64,000 bases of DNA from the NCBI RefSeq assembly GCF_016755635.1, contig NZ_CP051500.1, positions 310,001 to 374,000 on the forward strand, read 5' to 3'. A program made the translations under genes and the position numbers. The stretch's first letter is position 1; each line of letters opens with the position of its first letter. Positions 49,855-58,650 of this stretch are shown piece after piece. The notes below the pieces were generated by a model. That model was not told where the DNA came from. It saw nothing but the letters and a program-made list of their open reading frames with translations, and did not search any database. This DNA is from Helicobacter pylori. Lineage in GTDB: Bacteria > Campylobacterota > Campylobacteria > Campylobacterales > Helicobacteraceae.

Positions 49855-49920
49855 TCCTTGCTAAAACCCATGCCATTTTTAGCTAAAATAAAACCTATAT
49901 TATAACTAAAAGGGGGTTTT

Positions 49921-50844
49921 ATGCCAAAAAAATGCCGACACTTGCTCCAAACCAGTGATTTAAGCCTAGATGAAATCAAGCTTTTATTGAACAAAGCGAG
50001 CGTTTATGCGAACGATTTTAACGCCGTATCTTTAGAAACAAAAGAAAAAATGTATAATAAAATCATCGTGGCGTTATTTTTTGAAAATTCCACCAGAACG
50101 GTGTCTAGTTTTGAAATCGCAAGCCTAAGGTTAGGGGCAAAAATAGTGAAATTAAACATGCAAACAAGCTCCACTTCAAAGGGTGAAACCCTGATAGACA
50201 CTTTTAAAAATATCCATGCCATGCAGCCTGACGCTATCATCACACGGCATGCTTTTTCAAGCGCGCCTTTTAAATTAGCTGAATTTTCACAATGCCCCTT
50301 GATTAACGCAGGAAGCGGCACAAGCGCTCACCCTACCCAAGCGTTATTAGATTTGCTCACCCTTTATCGGCATTTTGGCGGTTTAGAAAATCTAAAAGGG
50401 AAGAAAATCGCTTTTATAGGCGATGTGAAAAATTCCAGAGTGGCTAATAGTAACATTAAATTGCTCCAACGGCTAGGGCTTGAGATCATGCTGTGCGCTC
50501 CAAGCTCCATGCTCCCTATCACTTCTTTAAAAACGACGCACAACGTTGAAGAAGCGATAGCATTTGCTGACATCTTAATGAGTTTGAGGACCCAAACCGA
50601 ACGCCACAACGCGCCCATTTTTGCGAGCTTGAAAGATTACGGCAACGCTTATTGCATCACTCAAAAACGCCTAGAGGCTCACGCTAAAAATAAAGAGATC
50701 ATTATTTTGCACCCAGGCCCGGTGCATAGGGACATTGATATAGAAAGCGCGGTGTTAGAAGACAAGCGATCTAAAGTTTTAGAGCAAGTCAAAAATGGCG
50801 TGGCAATGCGCATGGCGGTGTTGGAATTTTTGCTATTAGATTGA
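49921..50844 (+). CDS. pyrB: Aspartate carbamoyltransferase catalytic chain
   Basis: 307 aa. Carbamoyl phosphate motif [13 protein letters not shown] near residue 55 and HPTQALLDL near 138, plus the HPGPVHRD segment near residue 265. It forms carbamoyl aspartate for pyrimidine synthesis. No pyrI is adjacent. A strong terminator follows. Confidence 0.97.
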   Translation: MPKKCRHLLQTSDLSLDEIKLLLNKASVYANDFNAVSLETKEKMYNKIIVALFFENSTRTVSSFEIASLRLGAKIVKLNMQTSSTSKGETLIDTFKNIHAMQPDAIITRHAFSSAPFKLAEFSQCPLINAGSGTSAHPTQALLDLLTLYRHFGGLENLKGKKIAFIGDVKNSRVANSNIKLLQRLGLEIMLCAPSSMLPITSLKTTHNVEEAIAFADILMSLRTQTERHNAPIFASLKDYGNAYCITQKRLEAHAKNKEIIILHPGPVHRDIDIESAVLEDKRSKVLEQVKNGVAMRMAVLEFLLLD

Positions 50845-50855
50845 TTATCAAACTT

Positions 50856-50880
50856 AAAAAATGCTTTTTAGCATTTTTTT
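50856..50880 (+). terminator. Rho-independent terminator of pyrB
   Basis: AAAAAATGC-TTTTTA-GCATTTTTT, a 9-bp stem ending in a T run, 11 bases after the pyrB stop. The A-rich mirror means it could also act on the opposite strand. Confidence 0.8.
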
Positions 50881-51101
50881 AAAAAAATGGGTTTGGTTGT
50901 AAAACGGCACAAAAACCCCAATTTGATTAAATTTTGATTTACTTTATCTCATTTTATGATGAAATTAAAAAAATTTCGTTATAATCTAAAATAGTTGAGT
51001 TAATTAAAAGTAAATAAATAGATTGATTATGCTTCTTTGTTTTTTAGATCAGTTAAGAATTGTATAGTCTTTAAGATGTATTGGCTATTAAAAGGGAAAA
51101 A
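50881..51101 (+). promoter_or_regulatory. Leader of hofB
   Basis: Two possible -10 boxes: TATAAT at 50980-50985 (a leader of about 115 bases) and TATAGT at 51063-51068 (about 27 bases). AAAGGGA at 51090-51097 fits the ATG at 51102. Confidence 0.4.
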
Positions 51102-52541
51102 ATGAAAAATAGCGCGCCTTTAAAGAATCAAGTTTTTTGTGGGTTATACGTTTTAAGTTTGAGCGCTTCTTTGCAAGCGTTTGATTATAAAATTGAAGTT
51201 TTAGCGGAGTCCTTTTCTAAAGTTGGTTTTAATAAAAAAAAGATTGATATTTCTAGGGGGATTTATCCTACAGAGACTTTTGTAACCGCTGTAGGGCAGG
51301 GCAATATTTATGCGGATTTTTTATCCAAAGGCCTTAAAGATCAAGGGCATGTTTTAGAGGGAAAAGTCGGTGGCACGCTAGGAGGGGTCGCTTATGATAG
51401 CACAAAATTTAATCAAGGTGGATCGGTTATTTATAACTACATCGGTTATTGGGATGGCTATTTAGGGGGTAAAAGGGCCTTGCTTGATGGCACGAGTATC
51501 CATGAGTGCGCGCTTGGATCTGATGGCAAGGTGATTGATTCTATAGCATGCGGGAACGCTAGGGCTAATAAAATCCGCCGTAATTATTTGATGAATAACG
51601 CTTTTTTAGAATACCGCTATAAGGATACATTTGCGGCTAAAGGGGGGCGTTATCAATCTAATGCTCCTTACATGAGCGGTTACACGCAAGGCTTTGAAAT
51701 CAGCGCTAAAGTTAAGGATAAAAATGAAGGAAGCCATAAATTATGGTGGTTTAGCTCATGGGGTAGGGCGTTCGCTTATGGGGAGTGGATTTATGATTTT
51801 TACTCTCCAAGAACCGTGGTTAAAAACGGGCGCACTTTGAATTATGGTATCCATTTAGTGGATTACACTTATGAAAGGAAAGGGGTTAGCGTTAGCCCTT
51901 TTTTCCAATTTTCGCCCGGGACTTATTACAGCCCTGGAGTGGTTGTAGGCTATGATAGTAACCCTAATTTTGATGGCGTGGGCTTTAGATCCGAAACAAA
52001 AGCTTATATTTTGCTCCCTGTCCATGCCCCCTTAAGAAGAGATACTTATCGTTACGCTGTGAAAGCTGGCACTGCCGGGCAAAGCTTGCTTATTAGGCAA
52101 CGATTTGATTACAATGAATTTAATTTTGGAGGAGCGTTTTATAAAGTATGGAAAAACGCAAACGCTTACATAGGCACGACAGGAAACCCTTTAGGCATTG
52201 ATTTTTGGACCAATAGCGTTTATGATATAGGGCAAGCCTTAAGCCATGTGGTAACCGCTGATGCCGTCTCTGGTTGGGTTTTTGGTGGGGGCGTGCATAA
52301 AAAGTGGCTGTGGGGGACTTTATGGCGTTGGACTAGCGGCACTTTAGCCAATGAAGCGAGCGCGGCTGTTAATGTGGGCTATAAGATCAGTAAGAGTTTG
52401 ACAGCGAGCGTGAAATTAGAATATTTGGGCGTGATGACGCATTCAGGCTTTACGGTAGGGAGTTACAGGCCCACGCCCGGCTCTAAAGCGCTTTATTCAG
52501 ACAGGAGCCATTTGATGACAACTCTTAGCGCCAAATTCTAA
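51102..52541 (+). CDS. hofB: Hof-family outer-membrane protein
   Basis: 479 aa. The signal peptide ends near LQA/FDYK and the C-terminus is TTLSAKF with a terminal Phe. The barrel has many aromatic strands (YGIHLVDYTYERKG, YNEFNFGGAFYKVW). It matches HP1083, HofB in the Hof group of heat-stable outer-membrane proteins. I start at ATG 51102 behind AAAGGGA, not at the upstream in-frame TTG 51081. Two cysteines (ECALG, IACGNA) may form a loop disulfide. Substrate unknown. Confidence 0.87.
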   Translation: MKNSAPLKNQVFCGLYVLSLSASLQAFDYKIEVLAESFSKVGFNKKKIDISRGIYPTETFVTAVGQGNIYADFLSKGLKDQGHVLEGKVGGTLGGVAYDSTKFNQGGSVIYNYIGYWDGYLGGKRALLDGTSIHECALGSDGKVIDSIACGNARANKIRRNYLMNNAFLEYRYKDTFAAKGGRYQSNAPYMSGYTQGFEISAKVKDKNEGSHKLWWFSSWGRAFAYGEWIYDFYSPRTVVKNGRTLNYGIHLVDYTYERKGVSVSPFFQFSPGTYYSPGVVVGYDSNPNFDGVGFRSETKAYILLPVHAPLRRDTYRYAVKAGTAGQSLLIRQRFDYNEFNFGGAFYKVWKNANAYIGTTGNPLGIDFWTNSVYDIGQALSHVVTADAVSGWVFGGGVHKKWLWGTLWRWTSGTLANEASAAVNVGYKISKSLTASVKLEYLGVMTHSGFTVGSYRPTPGSKALYSDRSHLMTTLSAKF

Positions 52542-52594
52542 CCAATCGCTTTAAGCTGTTTATTAAAGCGTTAAAAATCCCTTAATAAAAACAC

Positions 52595-52600
52595 TATAAT
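52595..52600 (+). promoter_or_regulatory. -10 box of msbA
   Basis: TATAAT 32 bases before the TTG start of msbA, separating it from hofB. Confidence 0.45.
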
Positions 52601-52631
52601 ACAAGTTTAATCAAATCCAAAGGTTAAGCAT

Positions 52632-54287
52632 TTGAAACTCTTTTTCAGGCGTTATTCTAAATACCTTAAAGAGCATTATAAAAGTTTTATAGTGGTTTTG
52701 TTTTCTTCTTTAGTGGTGGCTTTAAGCACGGCTTGGGGGACTTATTTAGTCAAGCCCACTTTAGATGAAATTTTTATCAATAAAGACACTCACATGCTCA
52801 AAATCCTGCCTTTTTTAGTGATTTTGGCGTATTTGGGCAAGAGTGGGGGCATGTATTTAGGCACTTATTTCACTAACTTTATTGGGCTTGATATTGTCAA
52901 AAAAATACGCAACACTATGCTAGAAAGCCTTCTCAAAATGGAAATGGATTTTTTTAACAGGACGAAAAAGGGCGAATTGATCGCAAGAATCACCAATGAT
53001 ATAGGATTGATTAGAGCGAGTTTGTCCAATTACCTTTCAGAGAGCCTAAGAGAGGGGCTAACGATTGTCGGGTTAGTGGGGGTGGTGATCTATCAAAGCC
53101 CTAAATTAGCGTTAGTGGGGCTAGTCATCATGCCGCTAGCTGCTATTCCTATCAGTAAAATCATTCGTAAGGTTAAAAAACTCGCTAAATCCCATCAAGA
53201 GAGTAATGCCAAAATCACCGCTCGTTTGAGTGAAGTCTTTAACAATGTGGAAGCGATTAAAATCTCTAATGGCGAAAAGTTAGAGCATAAGGCTTTTGTG
53301 AAAGAAAATGAAGCGTTTTTTAAAATCGGTATCAAAAACATCGCCGTGGCTGAAATTTCTTCGCCTTTAATGGAGTTTTTAGGCTCAATCGCTATAGCGT
53401 TAGTGATCTATTTAGGGGGGAATGAAGTGATTAGGGGCCATATTAGCGTGGGGGCGTTTTTTTCTTTCATCACGGCCCTTTTTATGCTCTATACGCCGAT
53501 TAAACGCTTAACTAGGATTGTTTCTAATTTTCAAGAAGCCTTAGTCGCTAGCGACAGGATCCATGAGATTTTAGAAAGAGAGCCGGCTATTGTTGATGGG
53601 GAATTGACGCTAAATAACGCCATACACACCATTGAATTTAAAAAGGTATGGCTGGCTTATGCGCTAGACAATCAAGAGCGTTATGTTTTAAGCGATATTA
53701 GTTTGAAATTCCAACAAAATGAAATCATCGCCCTAAAAGGCGAAAGCGGGAGCGGTAAAAGCTCATTAGTGAATCTGATCTTACGCCTTTATGAGCCAAG
53801 CCAGGGCGAAATTTTCATCAATGATCAAAAAATAGAGAGCATCACTCAAAAATCCTTAAGAGAAAAGATTAGCGTTGTCACTCAAAGGGTGTTTATTTTT
53901 AACGGGAGCGTGGCTGAAAATGTGGCGTATGGTTTAGAAATTGATGAGGTGAAAATCAAAGAATGCCTAAAAAAAGCTCAAGCCTTAGATTTTGTGGAAA
54001 AAATGCCTCATGGGATAGAGAGCGTTTTAGATGAATTTGGCGCTAATCTTAGCGGCGGTCAACGCCAAAGAATCGCCATTGCAAGAGCTTTGTATAAAGA
54101 CGCTCAAGTTTTAATCTTTGATGAAGCCACTTCCGCTTTGGATAATCACACAGAAGAGAGCATCAAACAAAGCATTTTAGAATTGAAACAAAACCGCTTG
54201 ATCATTCTTATTTCGCACAACCCAAGCACGCTAAAATTAGCCACTAAGCATGTGAAATTAGAGCATGGGCGTTTGACAGAATGCTAA
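52632..54287 (+). CDS. msbA: ABC transporter MsbA (lipid flippase type)
   Basis: 551 aa half transporter from a TTG start. Six membrane helices in the first 310 residues, then the ATPase domain: Walker A GESGSGKSS near 373, signature LSGGQRQR near 475, Walker B VLIFDEATSALD near 495 and the closing SHNPS switch His. It probably flips lipid A-core or related lipids (HP1082). Followed by an overlapping lipoprotein gene. Confidence 0.9.
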   Translation: MKLFFRRYSKYLKEHYKSFIVVLFSSLVVALSTAWGTYLVKPTLDEIFINKDTHMLKILPFLVILAYLGKSGGMYLGTYFTNFIGLDIVKKIRNTMLESLLKMEMDFFNRTKKGELIARITNDIGLIRASLSNYLSESLREGLTIVGLVGVVIYQSPKLALVGLVIMPLAAIPISKIIRKVKKLAKSHQESNAKITARLSEVFNNVEAIKISNGEKLEHKAFVKENEAFFKIGIKNIAVAEISSPLMEFLGSIAIALVIYLGGNEVIRGHISVGAFFSFITALFMLYTPIKRLTRIVSNFQEALVASDRIHEILEREPAIVDGELTLNNAIHTIEFKKVWLAYALDNQERYVLSDISLKFQQNEIIALKGESGSGKSSLVNLILRLYEPSQGEIFINDQKIESITQKSLREKISVVTQRVFIFNGSVAENVAYGLEIDEVKIKECLKKAQALDFVEKMPHGIESVLDEFGANLSGGQRQRIAIARALYKDAQVLIFDEATSALDNHTEESIKQSILELKQNRLIILISHNPSTLKLATKHVKLEHGRLTEC

Positions 54288-54904
54288 GGGTTTTAAGCGT
54301 TGGTGTTGCTTTTATTTTACTAGGGTGTCAGTTTTTCAACAAAACCACACTCCATTTAAAATACAAAGATTACCCCAAAAATAGCGCTTTAAAAACCGCT
54401 TTCACTTTAACCCCCCCTAAAATCTTTTTTAACGCCCGTTTTGTGCCGCCCTTTTACCAAAAAGAATTTAAAAAAGCAATCGCCCAACAAATCGCTTATT
54501 TTTTAAAAGATAAAAGCACTTTTACCCTCAATGTTTCAGGCAATGTTTTTTTTTCTTTTGAAGAGAGTCCTAAAGATTTAAAAGCCATTAAAGAAAGGCT
54601 TAAAAAGACGATTGAGCCTAACGCTGACCCAAAATCCGTCATGCGTTTTTTAAACCTTCAAGCGAGCTTGATTTTAGAATGCACCCCGCAAACAACTTGC
54701 CCGTTTGACACCCTTTTAATCCCTACCGCTTTCAGCGTGCCTGTTTATTACGCTAATCGTTTGGGCGACAACCCCTCTCTTTTTTCCCAAGAAGATAAAA
54801 CCTATCATAACGCTTTAATCAAAGCCCTTAATAAGGCTTACTATTCTCTTATGGAGGGTTTAGAAAAGCGTTTGAACGCTATAGAAAATGCAGAGTGGCT
54901 TTAA
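54281..54904 (+). CDS. Lipoprotein, HpaA-like
   Basis: 207 aa with lipobox FILLGC (Cys16). Several features recall the HpaA (neuraminyllactose-binding hemagglutinin) family: an N-terminal LHLKYKDYP after the lipobox, and a C-terminal LIKALNKAYYSLMEGLEKRL where HpaA has a similar IKSALNKIFANIMQEIDKKL end. Identity elsewhere is low, so this is a tentative family call. It overlaps msbA by 7 bases. HP1081 by position. Confidence 0.55.
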   Translation: MLRVLSVGVAFILLGCQFFNKTTLHLKYKDYPKNSALKTAFTLTPPKIFFNARFVPPFYQKEFKKAIAQQIAYFLKDKSTFTLNVSGNVFFSFEESPKDLKAIKERLKKTIEPNADPKSVMRFLNLQASLILECTPQTTCPFDTLLIPTAFSVPVYYANRLGDNPSLFSQEDKTYHNALIKALNKAYYSLMEGLEKRLNAIENAEWL

Positions 54905-54907
54905 GGC

Positions 54908-55486
54908 ATGAAAAAGATTGTATTTTTTATTTTTGTCATTTTGTTTTCGGTAGGGATTTATTTAATTTGGCATGTTTTATTGGAAAAAGCCTTAGAATTG
55001 AAATTAGCTACTTCAGCTAATGACTTGCTTTTAAAATTGTTGTCAATTCTTGGCGTTTTTTCAATATTAGTGTTATTTCAAGGCGTTATTTCTTCGTATA
55101 AGAAGCGCCAACTCAAACGCATTTTGCAAAAAATAGACGCCATGAACGGCTTTGAATTTGAAGAATATTCCAAAATCTTTTTCACTTCAAAGGGTTTTGA
55201 AGTTACAATCACTCAAAAAAGCGGCGATTATGGAGCGGATTTGATCATAGAAAAAGACGGCATCAAATGGGCGGTTCAAGCTAAACGCTACTCGCATAAA
55301 GTTTCGCCCAAAGCCATTCAAGAGGTGGTCTCTTCTAAAGCTTACTACGCTTGCGAAAAAGCTTGCGTGATCACCAACAGCTACTTCACGCAGGCCGCTC
55401 AAAAACTGGCTCAAGCTAACGGAGTGCTTTTGATTGATAGAGACGAATGGATCAAATTTTTGGGTGGGAAAAACGAATCTAGTTAA
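54908..55486 (+). CDS. Membrane-anchored Mrr-type nuclease domain protein
   Basis: 192 aa. Two membrane helices (about residues 3-22 and 41-62) precede a cytoplasmic Mrr-like domain: FEFEEY near 83-87, SGDYGADLII with Asp111, and WAVQAKRY with Gln124 and Lys126, the D...QxK arrangement of Mrr family restriction endonucleases. A C-terminal LIDRDEWIKFL helix closes it. Function unknown; possibly DNA quality control at the membrane. It lies 3 bases after the lipoprotein gene and upstream of nixA. HP1080 by position. Confidence 0.7.
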   Translation: MKKIVFFIFVILFSVGIYLIWHVLLEKALELKLATSANDLLLKLLSILGVFSILVLFQGVISSYKKRQLKRILQKIDAMNGFEFEEYSKIFFTSKGFEVTITQKSGDYGADLIIEKDGIKWAVQAKRYSHKVSPKAIQEVVSSKAYYACEKACVITNSYFTQAAQKLAQANGVLLIDRDEWIKFLGGKNESS

Positions 55487-55552
55487 AAATTTTTTAGGGC
55501 AATTCGCAAAATAATCAAAAAACAAAACTTAAGATTTTCTAATTTAACAAAA

Positions 55553-55579
55553 TATATTACAATTATCCAAAAAATATTA
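55553..55579 (+). promoter_or_regulatory. NikR-type operator over the nixA promoter
   Basis: TATTA (55555-55559), exactly 15 bases, TATTA (55575-55579) fits the H. pylori NikR consensus TRWYA-N15-TRWYA. A TATATT (55553-55558) could be the -10 box. nixA is a known NikR-repressed gene. Confidence 0.6.
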
Positions 55580-55597
55580 TTTTATAAAAGGCGTGCT

Positions 55598-56593
55598 GTG
55601 AAATTGTGGTTTCCTTATTTTTTAGCGATTGTGTTCTTGCATGCGTTAGGTTTGGCGTTGCTCTTTATGGCTAATAACGCTTCGTTTTATGCGGCGGCTT
55701 CTATGGCCTACATGCTAGGGGCAAAGCATGCGTTTGATGCGGATCACATCGCTTGCATAGACAACACCATTAGAAAGCTCACCCAACAAGGCAAAAACGC
55801 CTATGGTGTGGGGTTTTACTTTTCTATGGGTCATTCAAGCGTGGTGATTTTAATGACCATCATCAGCGCGTTTGCGATCGCTTGGGCCAAAGAGCATACG
55901 CCGATGCTAGAAGAAATAGGGGGGGTAGTGGGGACTTTAGTTTCTGGGCTTTTCTTGCTCATTATAGGGCTATTGAATGCGATTATTTTAATAGATCTAT
56001 TAAAAATATTCAAAAAATCGCACTCTAATGAAAGCTTGAGCCAGCAACAAAATGAAGAGATTGAACGGCTTTTAACGAGTAGGGGCTTACTCAACCGCTT
56101 TTTTAAGCCTTTGTTTAATTTCGTCTCCAAGTCGTGGCACATTTATCCTGTGGGTTTTCTTTTTGGGCTAGGCTTTGATACCGCTAGTGAAATCGCGCTT
56201 TTGGCCCTCTCTAGTAGCGCGATTAAAGTGAGTGTGGTGGGCATGCTCTCTTTACCCATTCTTTTTGCCGCTGGCATGAGTTTGTTTGACACATTAGATG
56301 GGGCGTTCATGCTCAAGGCGTATGATTGGGCGTTCAAAACCCCTTTAAGGAAAATCTACTACAACATCTCCATCACCGCTTTAAGCGTGTTTATCGCGCT
56401 CTTTATCGGGTTGATTGAGCTTTTTCAAGTCGTTAGCGAGAAACTCCATTTAAAATTTGAAAACCGCCTTTTAAGTACTCTACAAAGCCTAGAATTTACA
56501 GACTTGGGCTATTACTTGGTGGGCTTATTTGTAATAGCGTTTTTAGGCTCATTCTTTTTATGGAAAATCAAGTTTTCTAAATTAGAGAGCTAG
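55598..56593 (+). CDS. nixA: High-affinity nickel permease NixA
   Basis: 331 aa from a GTG start behind AAAAGGCG. NiCoT family: about eight membrane helices and the metal signature HAFDADHIACIDN near residues 44-56, plus GFDTASEIALLA in the second half. It supplies nickel for urease and hydrogenase. Its stop is 3 bases from the stop of the convergent FliS co-chaperone gene. Confidence 0.96.
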   Translation: MKLWFPYFLAIVFLHALGLALLFMANNASFYAAASMAYMLGAKHAFDADHIACIDNTIRKLTQQGKNAYGVGFYFSMGHSSVVILMTIISAFAIAWAKEHTPMLEEIGGVVGTLVSGLFLLIIGLLNAIILIDLLKIFKKSHSNESLSQQQNEEIERLLTSRGLLNRFFKPLFNFVSKSWHIYPVGFLFGLGFDTASEIALLALSSSAIKVSVVGMLSLPILFAAGMSLFDTLDGAFMLKAYDWAFKTPLRKIYYNISITALSVFIALFIGLIELFQVVSEKLHLKFENRLLSTLQSLEFTDLGYYLVGLFVIAFLGSFFLWKIKFSKLES

Positions 56594-56596
56594 ATT

Positions 56597-57112
56597 TTAA
56601 GCCATCAAGTTATCGCTCAACAAATCTTTAAGGTTTTGATTTGAAAAACTTGACATAAAAGCTTTAGGGTTTGAAAGGCTTTCGCTCAAATAACTTAATA
56701 ATTCTTTAATTTCGTTTAATTTTTCTTCCAAATAAGCTTGAAACCCGCCAACATTTTCCAATAAATTCAAAGGATTAGCCGCAATCATGGAAAAAACTTC
56801 ATCGTTAATGGCAATGTTGAGCTGAGCGTCAAACAAAGGGGAGGCTAAAAACTGGCAATTTTCTACAATTTCTCGCAATTCCTGTTTGATGATAGAAGCT
56901 TGCAAAGCGTCTTTATCTTCTAAACCCATGCTCTTATTCAGGAGTTTTTTGCAAGCGATTTGCAAGACTTGCAACGCCCCAACGCTCTCGTTTATATTTT
57001 TCATGTCCCTACTGAATTTAGCGATTTGTTGGGATTTTTCTATCGCATTGGTTGTAAAATCGCTTGTTTCAACACCGCCCAAATGCTTTTGAAGAGTTTT
57101 TAAAATATCCAT
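56597..57112 (-). CDS. Flagellar FliS co-chaperone (HP1076 type)
   Basis: 171 aa, all-helical. The sequence (TNAIEKSQQIAKFSRDMKN, then LQIACKKLLNKSMGLEDKDAL) resembles the H. pylori protein HP1076, which binds FliS and helps flagellin export. It is preceded by a sigma-54-type promoter at 57144-57162, which fits its known middle flagellar class. The function rests on recalled literature. Confidence 0.8.
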   Translation of the reverse strand: MDILKTLQKHLGGVETSDFTTNAIEKSQQIAKFSRDMKNINESVGALQVLQIACKKLLNKSMGLEDKDALQASIIKQELREIVENCQFLASPLFDAQLNIAINDEVFSMIAANPLNLLENVGGFQAYLEEKLNEIKELLSYLSESLSNPKAFMSSFSNQNLKDLLSDNLMA

Positions 57113-57143
57113 AAAAAACCTTTTAAATAGAATTGATCATTCA

Positions 57144-57162
57144 CAAGCATTTTTCGTTCCTT
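57144..57162 (-). promoter_or_regulatory. Sigma-54 promoter of the FliS co-chaperone gene
   Basis: On the minus strand GG and GC are 10 bases apart in GGAACGAAAAATGCTT, matching the -24/-12 layout of TGGCACG-N4-TTGC. Transcription would start near 57135, about 23 bases before the ATG. Confidence 0.65.
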
Positions 57163-57205
57163 TTTCATGGAAATTTTAAAAAACACCCTTAAAAAGGTTT
57201 TTAGG

Positions 57206-57211
57206 TATAAT
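57206..57211 (+). promoter_or_regulatory. -10 box of csd4
   Basis: TATAAT preceded by AGG, 37 bases before the csd4 ATG. Confidence 0.5.
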
Positions 57212-57247
57212 TAGCGATCTTTTAGTTTCAAATAGTAGAGAGATGGG

Positions 57248-58564
57248 ATGAAAAAAATATGGCTTTTAGTGTGGGGTTTGTGTTCTTGGGTGTTTTTGCA
57301 TGCGATAGAGATGATAGAAAAAGCCCCTACAAATGTAGAGGATAGAGACAAAGCCCCACATTTGTTGCTTTTAGCGGGGATTCAAGGCGATGAGCCTGGG
57401 GGGTTTAATGCGGCTAATTTATTTTTAATGCACTATAGCGTTTTAAAAGGCTTGGTGGAAGTGGTTCCCGTATTGAATAAGCCTTCCATGTTAAGAAATC
57501 ATAGGGGCTTGTATGGGGATATGAACCGCAAATTTGCCACTTTAGACAAGAATGACCCTGAATACCCCACTATCCAAGAAATCAAATCCTTGATTGCAAA
57601 ACCCAATATAGACGCTGTCTTGCACTTGCATGATGGTGGTGGGTATTATCGCCCTGTTTATGTTGATGCGATGCTCAATCCCAAGCGTTGGGGGAATTGC
57701 TTTATCATTGATCAAGATGAAGTTAAAGGGGCGAAATTCCCTAATTTGCTTGCTTTTGCCAACAATACGATTGAGAGCATCAACGCCCATTTATTGCACC
57801 CCATTGAAAAATACCATTTAAAAAACACGCGCACCGCTCAAGGCGATACAGAAATGCAAAAAGCCCTAACTTTTTATGCGATCAACCAAAAAAAGAGCGC
57901 TTTTGCCAATGAAGCCAGCAAAGAACTCCCTTTAGCATCAAGAGTGTTTTACCACTTGCAAGCCATTGAGGGCTTACTCAATCAGCTCAATATCCCTTTT
58001 AAGCGCGATTTTGAGCTTAACCCTAACAGCGTGCATGCCCTAATCAATGATAAAAGCTTGTGGGCAAAAATCAGCTCTCTGCCTAAAATGCCCCTTTTTA
58101 ATTTACGCCCTAAACTCAACCATTTCCCTTTACCTAGCAACACTAAAATCCCACAAATCCCCGTAGAGAGCAACGCTTACATTGTAGGGCTAGTCAAAAA
58201 CAAGCAAGAAGTGTTTTTAAAATACGGCAACAAGCTCATGACACGATTATCGCCCTTTTATATAGAGTTTGATCATTCTTTAGAAGAAGTGAAAATGCAA
58301 ATTGACAATAAGGATCAAATGGTTAAGATAGGGAGCGTGGTTGAAGTGAAAGAGAGTTTTTATATCCATGGCATGGATAATATCCGCGCGAATGTGATTG
58401 GCTTTAGCGTTTCTAATGAGAGTAAGCCTAATGAAGCGGGTTATACGATTAGATTTAAAGATTTTCAAAAACGCTTTTCATTGGACAAGCAAGAAAGGAT
58501 CTATCGCATAGAATTTTATAAAAACAACGCGTTTAGCGGGATGATCTTAGTGAAATTTGTGTGA
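57248..58564 (+). CDS. csd4: Cell-shape DL-carboxypeptidase Csd4
   Basis: 438 aa. M14-type carboxypeptidase with an atypical Zn site: Gln46 and Glu49 in GIQGDEPGG and His128 in HLHDGG, plus the general base Glu222 in AFANEAS. It trims tripeptide to dipeptide in peptidoglycan and is required for helical shape (HP1075). Signal peptide to about residue 20 (HAIEM). Two further domains follow the catalytic part. Confidence 0.95.
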   Translation: MKKIWLLVWGLCSWVFLHAIEMIEKAPTNVEDRDKAPHLLLLAGIQGDEPGGFNAANLFLMHYSVLKGLVEVVPVLNKPSMLRNHRGLYGDMNRKFATLDKNDPEYPTIQEIKSLIAKPNIDAVLHLHDGGGYYRPVYVDAMLNPKRWGNCFIIDQDEVKGAKFPNLLAFANNTIESINAHLLHPIEKYHLKNTRTAQGDTEMQKALTFYAINQKKSAFANEASKELPLASRVFYHLQAIEGLLNQLNIPFKRDFELNPNSVHALINDKSLWAKISSLPKMPLFNLRPKLNHFPLPSNTKIPQIPVESNAYIVGLVKNKQEVFLKYGNKLMTRLSPFYIEFDHSLEEVKMQIDNKDQMVKIGSVVEVKESFYIHGMDNIRANVIGFSVSNESKPNEAGYTIRFKDFQKRFSLDKQERIYRIEFYKNNAFSGMILVKFV

Positions 58565-58650
58565 ATATAGATAAACCTTGCCAAAAGATCTAATAGTGTT
58601 TTTTAAGGCAACGCATGACATAACATGACAACCGCCAATAAAGGATAGTC
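58565..58650. other. Spacer after csd4
   Basis: Contains TTGCCAAAA and TTTTTTAAGGCAA, which can pair as a bulged hairpin (weak terminator), and a short direct repeat ATGACA-TAAC-ATGACA near 58615. An AAGGA at 58641-58645 serves the next ORF. Confidence 0.35.
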
